64,000 nucleotides of DNA from positions 1 through 64,000 of the forward strand of contig NZ_JAGIBG010000073.1 in assembly GCF_017744435.1 (NCBI RefSeq). Reading direction: 5' to 3'. The notes beneath the pieces were generated by a model that saw nothing but the letters and a program-made list of their open reading frames with translations, was not told the DNA's origin and made no database searches. Below, piece by piece: positions 29,886-39,447 of this stretch. The DNA is from Pseudomonas sp. (lineage in GTDB: Bacteria; Pseudomonadota; Gammaproteobacteria; Pseudomonadales; Pseudomonadaceae). The translations under genes and the position numbers were made by a program. The first letter of the stretch is position 1. Every line of letters begins with the position of its first letter.

Positions 29886-30538
29886 ACGACAACAAACCCA
29901 TCCTGCGCTACAACGCCAACGAGCGGACCAACCACTGGATCGTCGCGATCCTGTTCATGACGGCGGGGCTCTCGGGGCTTGCGCTGTTCCACCCGGCACT
30001 GTTCTGGCTCAGCCACCTGTTCGGCGGCGGGCCATGGACGCGCATCCTGCATCCGTTCCTGGGCGTGGCGATGTTCGTGTTCTTCCTCGGCCTGGTGTTC
30101 CGCTTCTGGCGCGCCAACTTCATCACCGCCAACGACCGCCTGTGGCTGCGCCGCGTGGACCGGGTGATGCTGAACAAGGAGGAGGGCGTGCCACCGATCG
30201 GCAAGTACAACGCCGGGCAGAAGCTGCTGTTCTGGACCCTGCTGGCGTGCATGCTGGTGCTGCTGCTCAGCGGCGTGGTGATCTGGCGTGCGTATTTCAG
30301 CCAGCTGTTCGGTATCGAGGTCATTCGCCTGTCGGCGCTGGCCCATGCCCTGGCGGCGTTCGTGCTGATCCTCAGCATCATCGTGCACATCTACGCCGGT
30401 ATCTGGATCAAGGGCTCGATCGGCGCCATGCTGCATGGCTGGGTCAGCCGCGCCTGGGCACGCAAGCACCATGAGCTGTGGTACCGCGAAGTGACCGGCG
30501 ACAAGACGCCGGGCAATCACGGACGAAAAGAAGGATGA
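29882..30538 (+). CDS. fdoI: Formate dehydrogenase-O/N cytochrome b556 subunit
   Basis: The protein has 218 aa with four membrane segments and histidines suited to two b haems (NERTNHWIVAIL near the N-terminus and LAHALAAFVLILSIIVHIY near residue 160). It takes electrons from FdoH to quinone at the inner membrane. The start overlaps fdoH by four bases, so the three subunits are translationally coupled. Confidence 0.96.
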   Translation: MNDNKPILRYNANERTNHWIVAILFMTAGLSGLALFHPALFWLSHLFGGGPWTRILHPFLGVAMFVFFLGLVFRFWRANFITANDRLWLRRVDRVMLNKEEGVPPIGKYNAGQKLLFWTLLACMLVLLLSGVVIWRAYFSQLFGIEVIRLSALAHALAAFVLILSIIVHIYAGIWIKGSIGAMLHGWVSRAWARKHHELWYREVTGDKTPGNHGRKEG

Positions 30539-30542
30539 GCGC

Positions 30543-31463
30543 TTGAGCACGATACTCGAACCCGGGCAGATCGAAGCGTCGGCAGTGATGCCGCCGTTTC
30601 TGCACCTGCCGCCTGCCAATCTGTTTGCACTGCGCGCAGCGCGCCTGGAACACCTGGCCGAGGGCAATGCCCTGGGTGATTACCTGCGGCTGATCGCCCA
30701 GTTGTGCCGCGTCCAGCAGCAGCTTGTGGATAACCCTCCCGGCGGGTTGCCGGTAGCCGAGGAGCGTCAGCGCCTGTGCATAAGTCATGGCCTGCCACCG
30801 TTGGCAGCCGACAGCCTGGTGCGTGAAGGGCCATGGCTGGTCTGGTTGCAGGCCTTGCTCATGCACTTCGATAGCGAGGCCAGTGGCGCGCTGGGCGAGG
30901 CGTTGCAAACCCTGCGCGACAGTGACGACAGCCAGCGCAAGGGCTGGGGTATCGCCTTGCTCGCCGGGCAATACGATGCGGTGCCGGCGGCGCTGGTACC
31001 GTTCATTGGCGCCGCCTTGCAGGCCGCCTGGTCGAGTTGGTTGCTGGCGCTGCCTGCCCCTGAACTGAAGCCCGCCGGTAGCCTGGCGCAATGCCCGGCC
31101 TGTGGTTCGCCAGCGATGGCCGGGGTGGTGCGCAACCGTGGCAAGCACAACGGCCTGCGTTATCTGGCCTGTTCGCTGTGTGCCTGTGAGTGGCATGTGG
31201 TGCGGGTCAAGTGCGTGTATTGCGAGTCGAGCAAGGATTTGCGCTATACCAGCCTTGAAGACGACCGCCATGCACCGGGCAAGGCGCCGCTGCGCGCCGA
31301 GTGCTGTCCGGCATGCGAGAGCTACCTGAAGCAGAATTACCTGGAAAACGATGCGGCGGCCGAGCCGCTGGCCGACGACCTGGCCAGCCTGGCGCTGGAT
31401 ATCCGCCTGGACGAGGAGGGCTTCCATCGCCTGGCACCCAACCTGATGCTCGCGCCCGGGTAG
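30543..31463 (+). CDS. fdhE: Formate dehydrogenase accessory protein FdhE
   Basis: The protein has 306 aa from TTG 30543, chosen because AAGGA lies seven bases upstream and no ATG or GTG fits as well. FdhE is needed for maturation of respiratory formate dehydrogenases in the cytoplasm. The C-terminal half carries several CxxC pairs (CPACGSPA, CSLCACEW, CVYCESS, CCPACES) that form the rubredoxin-like metal sites of the family. It lies four bases after fdoI, in the same operon. Confidence 0.93.
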   Translation: MSTILEPGQIEASAVMPPFLHLPPANLFALRAARLEHLAEGNALGDYLRLIAQLCRVQQQLVDNPPGGLPVAEERQRLCISHGLPPLAADSLVREGPWLVWLQALLMHFDSEASGALGEALQTLRDSDDSQRKGWGIALLAGQYDAVPAALVPFIGAALQAAWSSWLLALPAPELKPAGSLAQCPACGSPAMAGVVRNRGKHNGLRYLACSLCACEWHVVRVKCVYCESSKDLRYTSLEDDRHAPGKAPLRAECCPACESYLKQNYLENDAAAEPLADDLASLALDIRLDEEGFHRLAPNLMLAPG

Positions 31464-31499
31464 TGGCTGAGTGTCTACACTGTAATACCGAGTCGCCTG

Positions 31500-31587
31500 C
31501 TTCGCGGGCTCGCCCGCTCCTACAGGTACTGCACAAGCCTCAAAAGCTGCGCGGACCTTGTGGGAGCGGGCGAGCCCGCGAAAGGGC
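31500..31587. repeat. Inverted REP pair between fdhE and selA
   Basis: One unit (TTCGCGGGCTCGCCCGCTCC, 31502-31521) and its inverted partner (GGGAGCGGGCGAGCCCGCGAA, 31563-31583) flank about 40 bases. This is the common Pseudomonas intergenic REP form and may also act as a weak terminator. Confidence 0.85.
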
Positions 31588-31623
31588 CAGCACAGACAAC
31601 GGATCAGTCCAAGGTAGTACTGC

Positions 31624-33051
31624 ATGTCCTCCAGCCTAGCCAGCGACACCCCACGCCTGCCCTCCATCGACACCCTCCTGCGCCACCCGGCCTGCCTCCC
31701 GCTGATCGACCGTCACGGCCGCGACGCCGTCCTGAACACCTTGCGCCAGTTGCTTGACGACCTGCGTGACCCCGCCCGCAACGGCGAACTCAGCAGCGCC
31801 GAACTGGCTGCTGAAATCCTCCTTGGCCGTACTGGCGAACGCCTGTCGATCCAGCAACGCAGCCAGGTCCGCCGCGTGTTCAACCTCACCGGCACCGTGC
31901 TGCACACCAACCTCGGCCGTGCGCTGCTGCCCGAGGAAGCGGTCGAGGCGATGCAGACTGCCGCCCGCTACCCGCTCAACCTGGAATTCGACCTGGCCAC
32001 CGGCAAGCGCGGCGACCGTGATGACTTGATCGAAGGCCTGATCCGCGAGCTGACCGGCGCCGAGGCCGTCACCGTGGTCAACAACAATGCCGCCGCCGTG
32101 CTGCTGGCGCTCAACAGCCTGGGCACGCGCAAGGAGGGCATCATCAGCCGTGGCGAACTGATCGAGATCGGCGGTGCGTTCCGCATCCCCGACATCATGG
32201 CCAGGGCCGGGGTGAAACTGCACGAGGTCGGCACCACCAACCGCACCCATGCCCGTGACTATGAAGCCGCCATCGGCCCGCGCACCGGCCTGCTGATGCG
32301 CGTGCACTGCAGCAACTACAGCATTCAGGGCTTCACCCATCAGGTACCGACTGGCGAACTGGCGCGTATCGCCCACCAGCATGAACTGCCACTGCTTGAA
32401 GACCTCGGCAGCGGCAGCCTGCTTGATCTCACGCGCTGGGGGCTGCCCGCCGAACCGACGGTGCGCCAGGCTCTGGGCGATGGCGCCGATATCGTCACCT
32501 TCAGCGGTGACAAACTGCTGGGCGGCCCTCAGGCCGGGATCATCGTGGGTCGCAAGGAGCTGATTACCAGGATCAAGAAAAACCCGCTCAAGCGCGCACT
32601 GCGCGTCGACAAGATCACCCTCGCGGCACTCGAGGCAGTGCTGGCGCTGTACCGCAACCCCGATCGCCTGGCCGAACGCCTGCCGAGCCTGCGTCTGCTG
32701 ACCCGCAGCCAGGCCGAGATCCAGGCCCAGGCCGAGCGGCTGGCCCCCGAGCTCAAGGCACACCTGGGTGAGCAATGGCGGGTCAGCGCCGAGCCAGCGC
32801 TGGGCATGATCGGCAGCGGCAGCCAGCCGGTGGCGCGCCTGCCCAGTGCGGCGCTGTGCCTGCGCCCGCAGGTGTCGAAGAAGCTGCGCGGGCGCAGCCT
32901 GCATGTGCTGGAGCGGGCCCTGCGCGACCTGCCGGTGCCGGTGCTCGGGCGCATCGCTGACGACGCCCTGTGGCTCGACCTGCGCCAGCTCGACGATGAG
33001 GCCCAATGGCTGGCGCAGTTGCCGGCCTTGCAATTGGGGCCCGTGCAATGA
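31624..33051 (+). CDS. selA: L-seryl-tRNA(Sec) selenium transferase
   Basis: The protein has 475 aa. SelA is a decameric PLP enzyme that converts seryl-tRNA(Sec) to selenocysteyl-tRNA(Sec) using selenophosphate. The PLP lysine is in TFSGDKLLGGPQAG (about Lys297). The N-terminal tRNA-binding region and the conserved NLTGTVLHTNLGRA are present. Its stop overlaps the selB start (ATGA), so the two are coupled. No selD is in the window. Confidence 0.97.
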   Translation: MSSSLASDTPRLPSIDTLLRHPACLPLIDRHGRDAVLNTLRQLLDDLRDPARNGELSSAELAAEILLGRTGERLSIQQRSQVRRVFNLTGTVLHTNLGRALLPEEAVEAMQTAARYPLNLEFDLATGKRGDRDDLIEGLIRELTGAEAVTVVNNNAAAVLLALNSLGTRKEGIISRGELIEIGGAFRIPDIMARAGVKLHEVGTTNRTHARDYEAAIGPRTGLLMRVHCSNYSIQGFTHQVPTGELARIAHQHELPLLEDLGSGSLLDLTRWGLPAEPTVRQALGDGADIVTFSGDKLLGGPQAGIIVGRKELITRIKKNPLKRALRVDKITLAALEAVLALYRNPDRLAERLPSLRLLTRSQAEIQAQAERLAPELKAHLGEQWRVSAEPALGMIGSGSQPVARLPSAALCLRPQVSKKLRGRSLHVLERALRDLPVPVLGRIADDALWLDLRQLDDEAQWLAQLPALQLGPVQ

Positions 33052-34970
33052 TCGTCGGCACCGCCGGCCACATCGACCACGGCAAGACCGCGCTGCTTCA
33101 GGCCCTCACTGGCCAGGCCGGTGACCAGCGCCAGGAAGAACGCGCCCGTGGCATGACCATCGACCTCGGCTACCGCTACGCGGCGCTGGCCGAAGGGGCG
33201 GCGTTGACCGGTTTCATCGATGTGCCGGGCCATGAGCGGTTTATCCACAACATGCTGGCCGGCGCCCACGGCATCGACCTGGTGCTGCTGGTGGTGGCCG
33301 CCGACGACGGGGTGATGCCGCAGACTCGCGAGCACCTGGCAATCATCGAGCTGCTGGGTATTCCCCAGGCATTGGTGGTGATCAGCAAATGCGACCGGGT
33401 CGAGCCCGAACGGCTGGCCGAGGTGCAGGCGCAAGTCAGGGCGTTAATGGCAGAGGGGCCTTATGCCAAGGCTCGGCAATTCCCCGTGTCGAGCGTCACC
33501 GGGCAGGGTATCGAGGTGTTGCGCCGGGCCTTGCTGGAGGCCGAAGTACGGGTGCGTCAGCGCAGCGTGCGCGGTGGCTTTCGCCTGGCGGTCGATCGCG
33601 CCTTCGCCGTGACCGGCGCCGGGATAGTCGTGACCGGCACGGCACTGGCCGGGCGTGTCAGTACCGGCGACACCTTGCTGCTGGGCAAGGCTGGCAAGCC
33701 AGTACGGGTGCGTGGCTTGCACGCGCAGAACCAGGTGGCTTTGGTGGCCGAGGCCGGCCAGCGGGTGGCGTTGAACATCGTCGCCGAACGCCTTGCGGTA
33801 GAGCAGGTGCACCGAGGCGACTGGCTGGTGCCCGAATGGCTGCATGCGCCCAGCGTGCGGGTGGACATTGAACTGTGCCTGCTACCCGGTGAAACCCGCA
33901 TGTTCGAGCATTTCAGTGCCGTTCACGTGCACCTCGGCACCCAGGATGTAACGGCCCGGGTGGCCTTGCTCGAAGGCGAAACCCTGGCCGCCGGCCAGCG
34001 CATGTTTGCCCAGTTGCTGCTCAACGCGCCGTTGCAGGCGGTGCACGGTGACCGCCTGGTGCTACGGGACCAGCGTGCCCAGCGCACCCTTGGTGGCGGC
34101 AAGGTGCTCGACCCGTTCGCGCCGAGTCGGCAGCGCCGCAGTGAAGAACGCCTGCGCCAGCTGCAGGTGCTGCGTGATGCAGAGGGCCTGGAGGAGGCAC
34201 TGCCGGCCTTGCTCGCCAGCGCGCTCGGTGGCCTCGACCCGCAGCGCCTGGAGCGCCAGTTCAATCGCCAGCGCGAAACCTGGCTGTTGCCCAATGATGT
34301 GCTGGTGGTGGCCACGCGCCAGGGCCCGCTGCTGTTTGCCAAAGGCCAATGGCTTGCACTGCGGCATCAGGTGCTGGAGCAACTGGCGCGTTTTCACGAA
34401 CAGGAGCCCGACCAGCTCGGCCCGGACCGCGACCGTCTGCGCCGCTTCGCCGCCTTGCCGCTGGAGCGCCCGGCGTTTGTCAGCCTGCTCGATGAACTGC
34501 TCAATGAGCAGGTGATAGCCAGCAGCGGGCCATGGCTGCATTTGCCTGATCACAAGGTGCAGCTGAGCGCCGCCGACAGTGCGCTGTGGGAACGACTGCA
34601 GCCGAAGTTGCTGGCAGGGCAATATGACCCACCCTGGGTCCGGACGTTGGCCACTGAAGAAAACTGTGCGGAGGCGGATGTGCGCCTGCTGCTGCGCAAG
34701 CTGGCCCGGTTGGGCCTGGTGCATCAGGTGGTGCGCGACCTGTTCTACCCTGAGGTGACGCTAGGGCGCATGGCAGAGCTGCTGCTGGGGCAGGCCAGCG
34801 AGACGTCGATAGTGCAGGTTGCGGCGTTTCGCGATATGTTGGGCATCGGTCGCAAGCGCAGTGTGCAGATTCTCGAATACTTCGACCGCATCGGCTTGAC
34901 CCGGCGGGTGGCCGACCAGCGCTACATCCGCGCCGACAGCGCCCTGGCCCAACAGCAGGCCAGGCACTGA
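33048..34970 (+). CDS. selB: Selenocysteine-specific translation elongation factor
   Basis: The protein has 640 aa from ATG 33048 (MIVGTAGHIDHGKTAL). An in-frame ATG at 33006 lies within selA and is rejected. SelB is a GTPase resembling EF-Tu that carries Sec-tRNA and binds the SECIS hairpin. The G-domain shows GHIDHGKT, DVPGHERF and ISKCD. The C-terminal half holds the winged-helix domains that bind the SECIS. The tRNA-Sec gene begins six bases after its stop. Confidence 0.97.
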   Translation: MIVGTAGHIDHGKTALLQALTGQAGDQRQEERARGMTIDLGYRYAALAEGAALTGFIDVPGHERFIHNMLAGAHGIDLVLLVVAADDGVMPQTREHLAIIELLGIPQALVVISKCDRVEPERLAEVQAQVRALMAEGPYAKARQFPVSSVTGQGIEVLRRALLEAEVRVRQRSVRGGFRLAVDRAFAVTGAGIVVTGTALAGRVSTGDTLLLGKAGKPVRVRGLHAQNQVALVAEAGQRVALNIVAERLAVEQVHRGDWLVPEWLHAPSVRVDIELCLLPGETRMFEHFSAVHVHLGTQDVTARVALLEGETLAAGQRMFAQLLLNAPLQAVHGDRLVLRDQRAQRTLGGGKVLDPFAPSRQRRSEERLRQLQVLRDAEGLEEALPALLASALGGLDPQRLERQFNRQRETWLLPNDVLVVATRQGPLLFAKGQWLALRHQVLEQLARFHEQEPDQLGPDRDRLRRFAALPLERPAFVSLLDELLNEQVIASSGPWLHLPDHKVQLSAADSALWERLQPKLLAGQYDPPWVRTLATEENCAEADVRLLLRKLARLGLVHQVVRDLFYPEVTLGRMAELLLGQASETSIVQVAAFRDMLGIGRKRSVQILEYFDRIGLTRRVADQRYIRADSALAQQQARH

Positions 34971-34976
34971 GTTCAA

Positions 34977-35072
34977 GGAAGGCAATCGCGCCCGGTGGCG
35001 CGGCCGGGCTTCAAACCCGGTTGGGGACGGCAGCCGTTCCCGGGCAGGTTCGACTCCCGCTGCCTTCCGCCA
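34977..35072 (+). tRNA. selC: tRNA-Sec (anticodon TCA)
   Basis: The gene is 96 nt including an encoded CCA. The acceptor stem has 8 bp (GGAAGGCA with TGCCTTCC), as in bacterial tRNA-Sec. The anticodon stem CCGGG/CCCGG carries TCA at 35011-35013, and the T loop GGTTCGACTCC is present with a long variable arm. It reads UGA as selenocysteine. It is immediately downstream of selB, which is convenient but not universal. Confidence 0.97.
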
Positions 35073-35090
35073 TTTCTTTCTACCTATCAG

Positions 35091-35122
35091 GGCCTCTTCG
35101 CGGGTTTACCCGCGAAGGGGCC
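35091..35122. repeat. REP palindrome between tRNA-Sec and ansA
   Basis: The core TTCGCGGGTTTACCCGCGAA (35097-35116) is flanked by GGCCTC and GGGGCC. The same 20-base core occurs inside the DUF3299 gene at 45734-45753. It lies between convergent genes and may terminate both. Confidence 0.85.
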
Positions 35123-35138
35123 CCTGTCAGGCTGAAAC

Positions 35139-36134
35139 CTAGGCCCGCTCCCCGCACAGGTCCAGAGCAAACCATTGCTCTGCAGCATCCACATCCAGCC
35201 CCGCCCCCAGCAGCGCAAACATCTTGCCCAGCGCCGCCTCACGGGTCATGCCGCCACCACTCACCAGCCCGGCCCCACGCAGGCGATTGCCCGCCGCATA
35301 GGTATCGAAAACCACCGACCCTTCCGGACACTGGCTGATGGCAGCCAACAGCACACCACGCTGGCGCGCTTCACGCAGCACTTCCAGCAATGCCTGGTCA
35401 TCCGACGGCCCGGTACCGCTGCCATAGCACTCCAGCAGCAGCCCTTGCACGCCGCTGTCGAGCAGTCCCTTCAGATGCCCGGCCTGCAGGCCCGGGAACA
35501 CCGGCATCACCGCCAGGTTGACCGGCTGGCGCTGCTGGCGATAACCCAGGGCGGCAGGCAGTTCGGCGGCACGCTCGCCTTCACGATGGCGCGGCAGCGC
35601 GGCAAAGGCATCGAAGGCTTCGCTGCGCAGCTTCGAGGCCCGGCAGCCATGCAGCAGCTGGCCGTGGAAGTACAGCTGCACGCCAGCTTCCAGGCCCTGT
35701 TCGACCAGGCGCAAGGCCCCGCACAGGTTGTCCCAGGCATCGCTGCCCGGTGCGCCGGCCGGCAGCATCGAGCCGGTCAGCAGCACCGGCACCGGCAGGC
35801 CCAGCAGCAGGAACGACAGCGCCGCGGCGCTGTAGGCCAGGCTGTCGGTGCCATGCAGCACCAGCACGCCGTCATGGCCAGCGTCCACCGCCGCGACGAT
35901 GGCATCGCGCATCGCCAGCCAGTTGTGCTGCTGCATGTTGGCGCTATCGAGCAGCGGGTTCATTTCCTGCAGCGTCCATTGCACCTGGGGCGCATCGGTC
36001 AGCTGGGCGAGGTGTTCGCGCATCCGCGCGTCGAAACCACCGGCCGGCGCCAGGCCTTCGGCGGTTTCGAGCATGCCGATGGTGCCACCGGTGTAGAGGA
36101 CGAGGAGATTCTTGACTGCACGCATGGAAATCAT
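35139..36134 (-). CDS. ansA: L-asparaginase, cytoplasmic type I
   Basis: The protein has 331 aa, starting MISMRAVKNLLVLYTGGTIGM; a start at the second methionine (36125) is equally possible. It hydrolyses asparagine to aspartate and ammonia. The first active-site block is YTGGTIG and the second is HGTDSLAYSAAAL, where other enzymes usually have HGTDT. There is no signal peptide, which supports the cytoplasmic type. The gene is followed upstream by the AGCS symporter on the same strand after 63 bases. Confidence 0.93.
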   Translation of the reverse strand: MISMRAVKNLLVLYTGGTIGMLETAEGLAPAGGFDARMREHLAQLTDAPQVQWTLQEMNPLLDSANMQQHNWLAMRDAIVAAVDAGHDGVLVLHGTDSLAYSAAALSFLLLGLPVPVLLTGSMLPAGAPGSDAWDNLCGALRLVEQGLEAGVQLYFHGQLLHGCRASKLRSEAFDAFAALPRHREGERAAELPAALGYRQQRQPVNLAVMPVFPGLQAGHLKGLLDSGVQGLLLECYGSGTGPSDDQALLEVLREARQRGVLLAAISQCPEGSVVFDTYAAGNRLRGAGLVSGGGMTREAALGKMFALLGAGLDVDAAEQWFALDLCGERA

Positions 36135-36197
36135 CCGTAGCGGTGAGCGGAGGTAGAGCAGCCGCCCACGGACGGGGCGGCTGGGCAGGGCAGGATA

Positions 36198-37640
36198 TCA
36201 GCGCTGCGGCTGAGCTTGGCCGACGGCTTTGTCAGTGGCTGTTTCCGCCTGTGGATTGGCAGGCCAGGCGTTGCGGTCCAGGTCCAGGTCGGCGAACTTC
36301 GACGAGTCGAACACCGGCTGCTTGATGCCGGCCTTGCGCTGGTCATCGTAGTCGCGCATCACCCGCAGGCCGACCTTGAACAGCAGGGCCAGGGCCACCA
36401 GGTTGACGAAGGCCAGGCAAGTCATGGTGATGTCGGCGAAGGCGAACACGGTCGACAGGTCCTGCATCGAACCCCACACCACCAGCGCCAGTACCAGGGC
36501 GCGGAACGCCAGCAGCACCACGCGGTTGCGGCTGAGGAACTGCAGGCTGTTCTCGCCCAGGTAGTAGTTGTAGAGGATGCAGGTGAACACGAACAGCGAC
36601 AGTGCCACGCTGACGAACAGGCGGCCCCAGTCACCGACCACGGCGGCCAGCGAGTTCTGGGTCAGGACGATGCCGTCACCTTCGAAGCCCGGGGTGTAGA
36701 AGCCCGACAGCAGGATCAGCAACGCGGTGCAGGTGCAGATCACGAAGGTGTCGAGGAACACGCTGAACGCCTGGACCACGCCCTGGGCGCCCGGGTGCTT
36801 CACGGCGGCCACGGCAGCCACGTTCGGCGCACTGCCCAGGCCCGCCTCGTTGGCGAACACGCCACGCTTCACGCCCATGACGATGGCGCTGCCGAGCAGG
36901 CCGCCGAATGCCGGGTCGAGGCCGAAGGCGCTCTTGAAGATGGTTTCCAGCATGGCCGGTACGTGCTCGATCTGGGTGCCGATCACGTACAGGGTCACGC
37001 CGATGTAGGCCAGGGTCTTGATCGGTACCAGCAGGTCCGACACCGCCGCGATGCGCTTGATGCCACCGAGGAAGGTGATGGCCAGCAGCACGGCCAGGAC
37101 GATGCCGGTGTGGCGCGGGTCGAAGGCGAAGGCGTTCTGCAGCGAGTGGGTCACGGTGTACGACTGCAGGCCGATGAAGGCGAAGCCGTAGGTGACCAGC
37201 AGCAGGATCGAGAACACGATGGCCATGCTTTTGCGCTTCAGGCCGTGCTGGATGTAGTAGGCCGGGCCGCCACGGTACAGGCCGTCGCCGTCGGCGCGCT
37301 TGTAGACCTGGGCCAGGGTGCATTCGAAGAAGCTGCTGGCCATGCCGACCAGGGCAGTGACCCACATCCAGAACACCGCGCCTGGGCCACCCAGGGTCAC
37401 GGCAATGCCGACACCGGCGATGTTACCGGCACCCACGCGGCCGGCGAGGCTCAGCATCAGGGCCTGGAAGGAGCTCAGCTGGCCTGCCTGGCCACGCAGC
37501 GACTCCTTGAATACGGCGAACATGTGGCCGAAATGGCGGAACTGAACGAACCGCGAACGGATGGTGAAGTAACCGCCGAGACCGACGATCAGCACGATGA
37601 GGAGTTTCCCCGAAAGGAAATCGTTGAGTGCTTCGAGCAT
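36198..37640 (-). CDS. Sodium:alanine (AGCS family) symporter
   Basis: The protein has 480 aa with about eleven hydrophobic segments. It shows family signatures such as GRVGAGNIAGVGIAVTLGGPGA near residue 70 and GVKRGVFANEAGLGSAPN near residue 265. AGCS proteins take up alanine or glycine with sodium. It lies on the same strand upstream of the asparaginase gene, so the two may be expressed together. The C-terminus is hydrophilic. Confidence 0.92.
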   Translation of the reverse strand: MLEALNDFLSGKLLIVLIVGLGGYFTIRSRFVQFRHFGHMFAVFKESLRGQAGQLSSFQALMLSLAGRVGAGNIAGVGIAVTLGGPGAVFWMWVTALVGMASSFFECTLAQVYKRADGDGLYRGGPAYYIQHGLKRKSMAIVFSILLLVTYGFAFIGLQSYTVTHSLQNAFAFDPRHTGIVLAVLLAITFLGGIKRIAAVSDLLVPIKTLAYIGVTLYVIGTQIEHVPAMLETIFKSAFGLDPAFGGLLGSAIVMGVKRGVFANEAGLGSAPNVAAVAAVKHPGAQGVVQAFSVFLDTFVICTCTALLILLSGFYTPGFEGDGIVLTQNSLAAVVGDWGRLFVSVALSLFVFTCILYNYYLGENSLQFLSRNRVVLLAFRALVLALVVWGSMQDLSTVFAFADITMTCLAFVNLVALALLFKVGLRVMRDYDDQRKAGIKQPVFDSSKFADLDLDRNAWPANPQAETATDKAVGQAQPQR

Positions 37641-37818
37641 TGGAAAATGACCTCGATTCTTATTCTTCGTGTGAAAAGACAGCGGACGGCAGGCGCACCG
37701 CTATGCGTTGGGGCGCATGGTTGGCCATGACAAGGGTGGTTACAATTTCGCGTGTTGCTCTGAGTTGGCGCGACTTGATGCTAGACTGGCATCATTCGCG
37801 TCACCTGAGCCCCCTGCC

Positions 37819-38628
37819 ATGAGCGATCACTTCGCTACCAACCTGAAACTGGCCTGCAGTCACTACCGCTCTATTTCGGAAGTTTGCCGCCAGCTGTCGA
37901 TCAACCGCGCACAATTCAACAAGTACCTGAGCGGCCAGAGCCGCCCGACGCCGTTCAACCTCAAGCGCATCGGTGATTTCTTCGGCGTCGAGGATTACGA
38001 ACTGAATTTGCCGGCCGAACAGTTTGCCCGACTGATCGGCGCGCGCGTGTCGACAGTCTCCGACCAGCCCGATGACCCGATCAGCGAACTGTTCCGCCCG
38101 CTCCACGAACACGCCGGCAATCTGTCGCGCTATTGCGGCTATTACTTCGAGTATTCCAACTGCATGTCGGTACCCGGCACCATCCTGGTGTCGCTGGTGC
38201 ACCTGTGGGAAGAACGCGGCCGCTTCCTGTTCGAGCGCCAGGAACGCCAGGAGCGCTCCAGCGCCACCGACCAGCATGCCGAGGTGCGCTGCCGCTACCT
38301 GGGCGCGGCGTTCCAGTTGCAGGACCGGGTGTTCCTCATCGACTACGAGTCGCTGACCTTCAACGAGATGAGCCAGACCATCCTCATCCCCAGCTTCAAG
38401 AGCCGCATCACCCGCCTCAACGGCCTGAAGTCCGGGGTGTCCAGCGGCGACCGGCGCAACCCGGCCTGCACCCGGGTGGTGTGGGAATACCTGGGGGAGG
38501 AGATCAACCGCATCAATGCCTATCGGCAGGTCAGGCTGTACCGGCCGGATGATCCACGGATCGATGACGATGTGCGTGAGCGGTTGAGTGTGGGGCCGTT
38601 GCGGAACAGCTTGTTCGAGATTGAATGA
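37819..38628 (+). CDS. XRE-family helix-turn-helix regulator
   Basis: The protein has 269 aa from ATG 37819 (MSDHFATNLKLACSHYRSI). An earlier in-frame ATG at 37708 is rejected because it adds an unrelated N-terminus. The first 60 residues form an HTH (ISEVCRQLSINRAQFNKYLSGQ). The remaining 200 residues are a ligand-type or protein-contact domain I do not recognise. It faces away from the symporter gene across 178 bases, and may regulate that gene; this is inference. The convergent TSUP gene ends five bases away. Confidence 0.85.
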   Translation: MSDHFATNLKLACSHYRSISEVCRQLSINRAQFNKYLSGQSRPTPFNLKRIGDFFGVEDYELNLPAEQFARLIGARVSTVSDQPDDPISELFRPLHEHAGNLSRYCGYYFEYSNCMSVPGTILVSLVHLWEERGRFLFERQERQERSSATDQHAEVRCRYLGAAFQLQDRVFLIDYESLTFNEMSQTILIPSFKSRITRLNGLKSGVSSGDRRNPACTRVVWEYLGEEINRINAYRQVRLYRPDDPRIDDDVRERLSVGPLRNSLFEIE

Positions 38629-38633
38629 AATAT

Positions 38634-39431
38634 TTAGCGCAGCACCGTGTAAGCGCGCAGCCATTCACCTACCGGATGACCATCACCAAGCAACAACTTC
38701 GCCGCCATCAGGCAACACACCGTGATCAACAGTGGCTTGACCAGTTGCGGTCCGAAGTAGAGGGCGCAACGAGCGCCGAGTTGAGCGCCGATGATGGCGC
38801 AGGCCGCCATGGCCAGCGCCAAAGGCCATATGATGGCTCCACCGTAGGCAAATACCGACAATGCTCCAAGGTTGCAGGATGCGTTGAGCAGTTTGCTGCT
38901 ACTGATTGCCTGCATGAGGTGCTGCCCCAGCAGCAGTGTGAAGGCGACCATGAAGAATGAACCGGTACCCGGGCCAAAAATGCCGTCATAGAAGCCAATG
39001 CCTGGAGCAACCAAGAGCGCAAAGCAGAAATACGACAGCCGCCGCTTGCGGTCCTGATCCTCGAGCTTGGGGCTGAGTGCAAAGTAGGTAGCGACCGCAA
39101 TCAGCAAGAACGGCACAGTTGATTCAAGGACCGCTCTGTCGAGCAAGCTGATCGACAAGGCCCCTGCAAAACCACCTGCGAATGACAGCAAAGCCATTGG
39201 CCAGTCTGTTCGCCATTGGATCATTCGCTTGCGGGCGAACGCCCAGACTGCTGAAGAACTGGCCGAGGAGGCCTGGAACTTGTTGGTAGCCATTGCCGCT
39301 AGCGGATCGACTCCGGCAATGAATAGCGCCGGAAGCGTGAGTAAACCACCGCCGCCTGCGATGGCGTCGAAGAAGCCTGCCAGCAATGCAGTGGCGGCAA
39401 GGATCAACAAAGTTGAAATTTCGATTTCCAT
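38634..39431 (-). CDS. TSUP (TauE/SafE) family membrane transporter, second copy
   Basis: The protein has 265 aa with about eight hydrophobic segments. The TSUP repeats are GFFDAIAGGGGLL (about 19-31) and GIGFYDGIFGPGTGS (about 144-158). It is distinct from, but clearly related to, the TSUP gene at 24152-24937. It lies 16 bases downstream of a clavaminate-synthase-like dioxygenase, the same order as in the first cluster. GC looks lower than in the flanking genes, which hints at acquisition. The substrate is unknown. Confidence 0.88.
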   Translation of the reverse strand: MEIEISTLLILAATALLAGFFDAIAGGGGLLTLPALFIAGVDPLAAMATNKFQASSASSSAVWAFARKRMIQWRTDWPMALLSFAGGFAGALSISLLDRAVLESTVPFLLIAVATYFALSPKLEDQDRKRRLSYFCFALLVAPGIGFYDGIFGPGTGSFFMVAFTLLLGQHLMQAISSSKLLNASCNLGALSVFAYGGAIIWPLALAMAACAIIGAQLGARCALYFGPQLVKPLLITVCCLMAAKLLLGDGHPVGEWLRAYTVLR

Positions 39432-39447
39432 ACTTGGTTATCCAGTC

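Noticed and set aside
34977..35072. Ordinary tRNA-Ser
   Set aside because: The anticodon is TCA, the acceptor stem is 8 bp and it lies beside selB, so it is tRNA-Sec.
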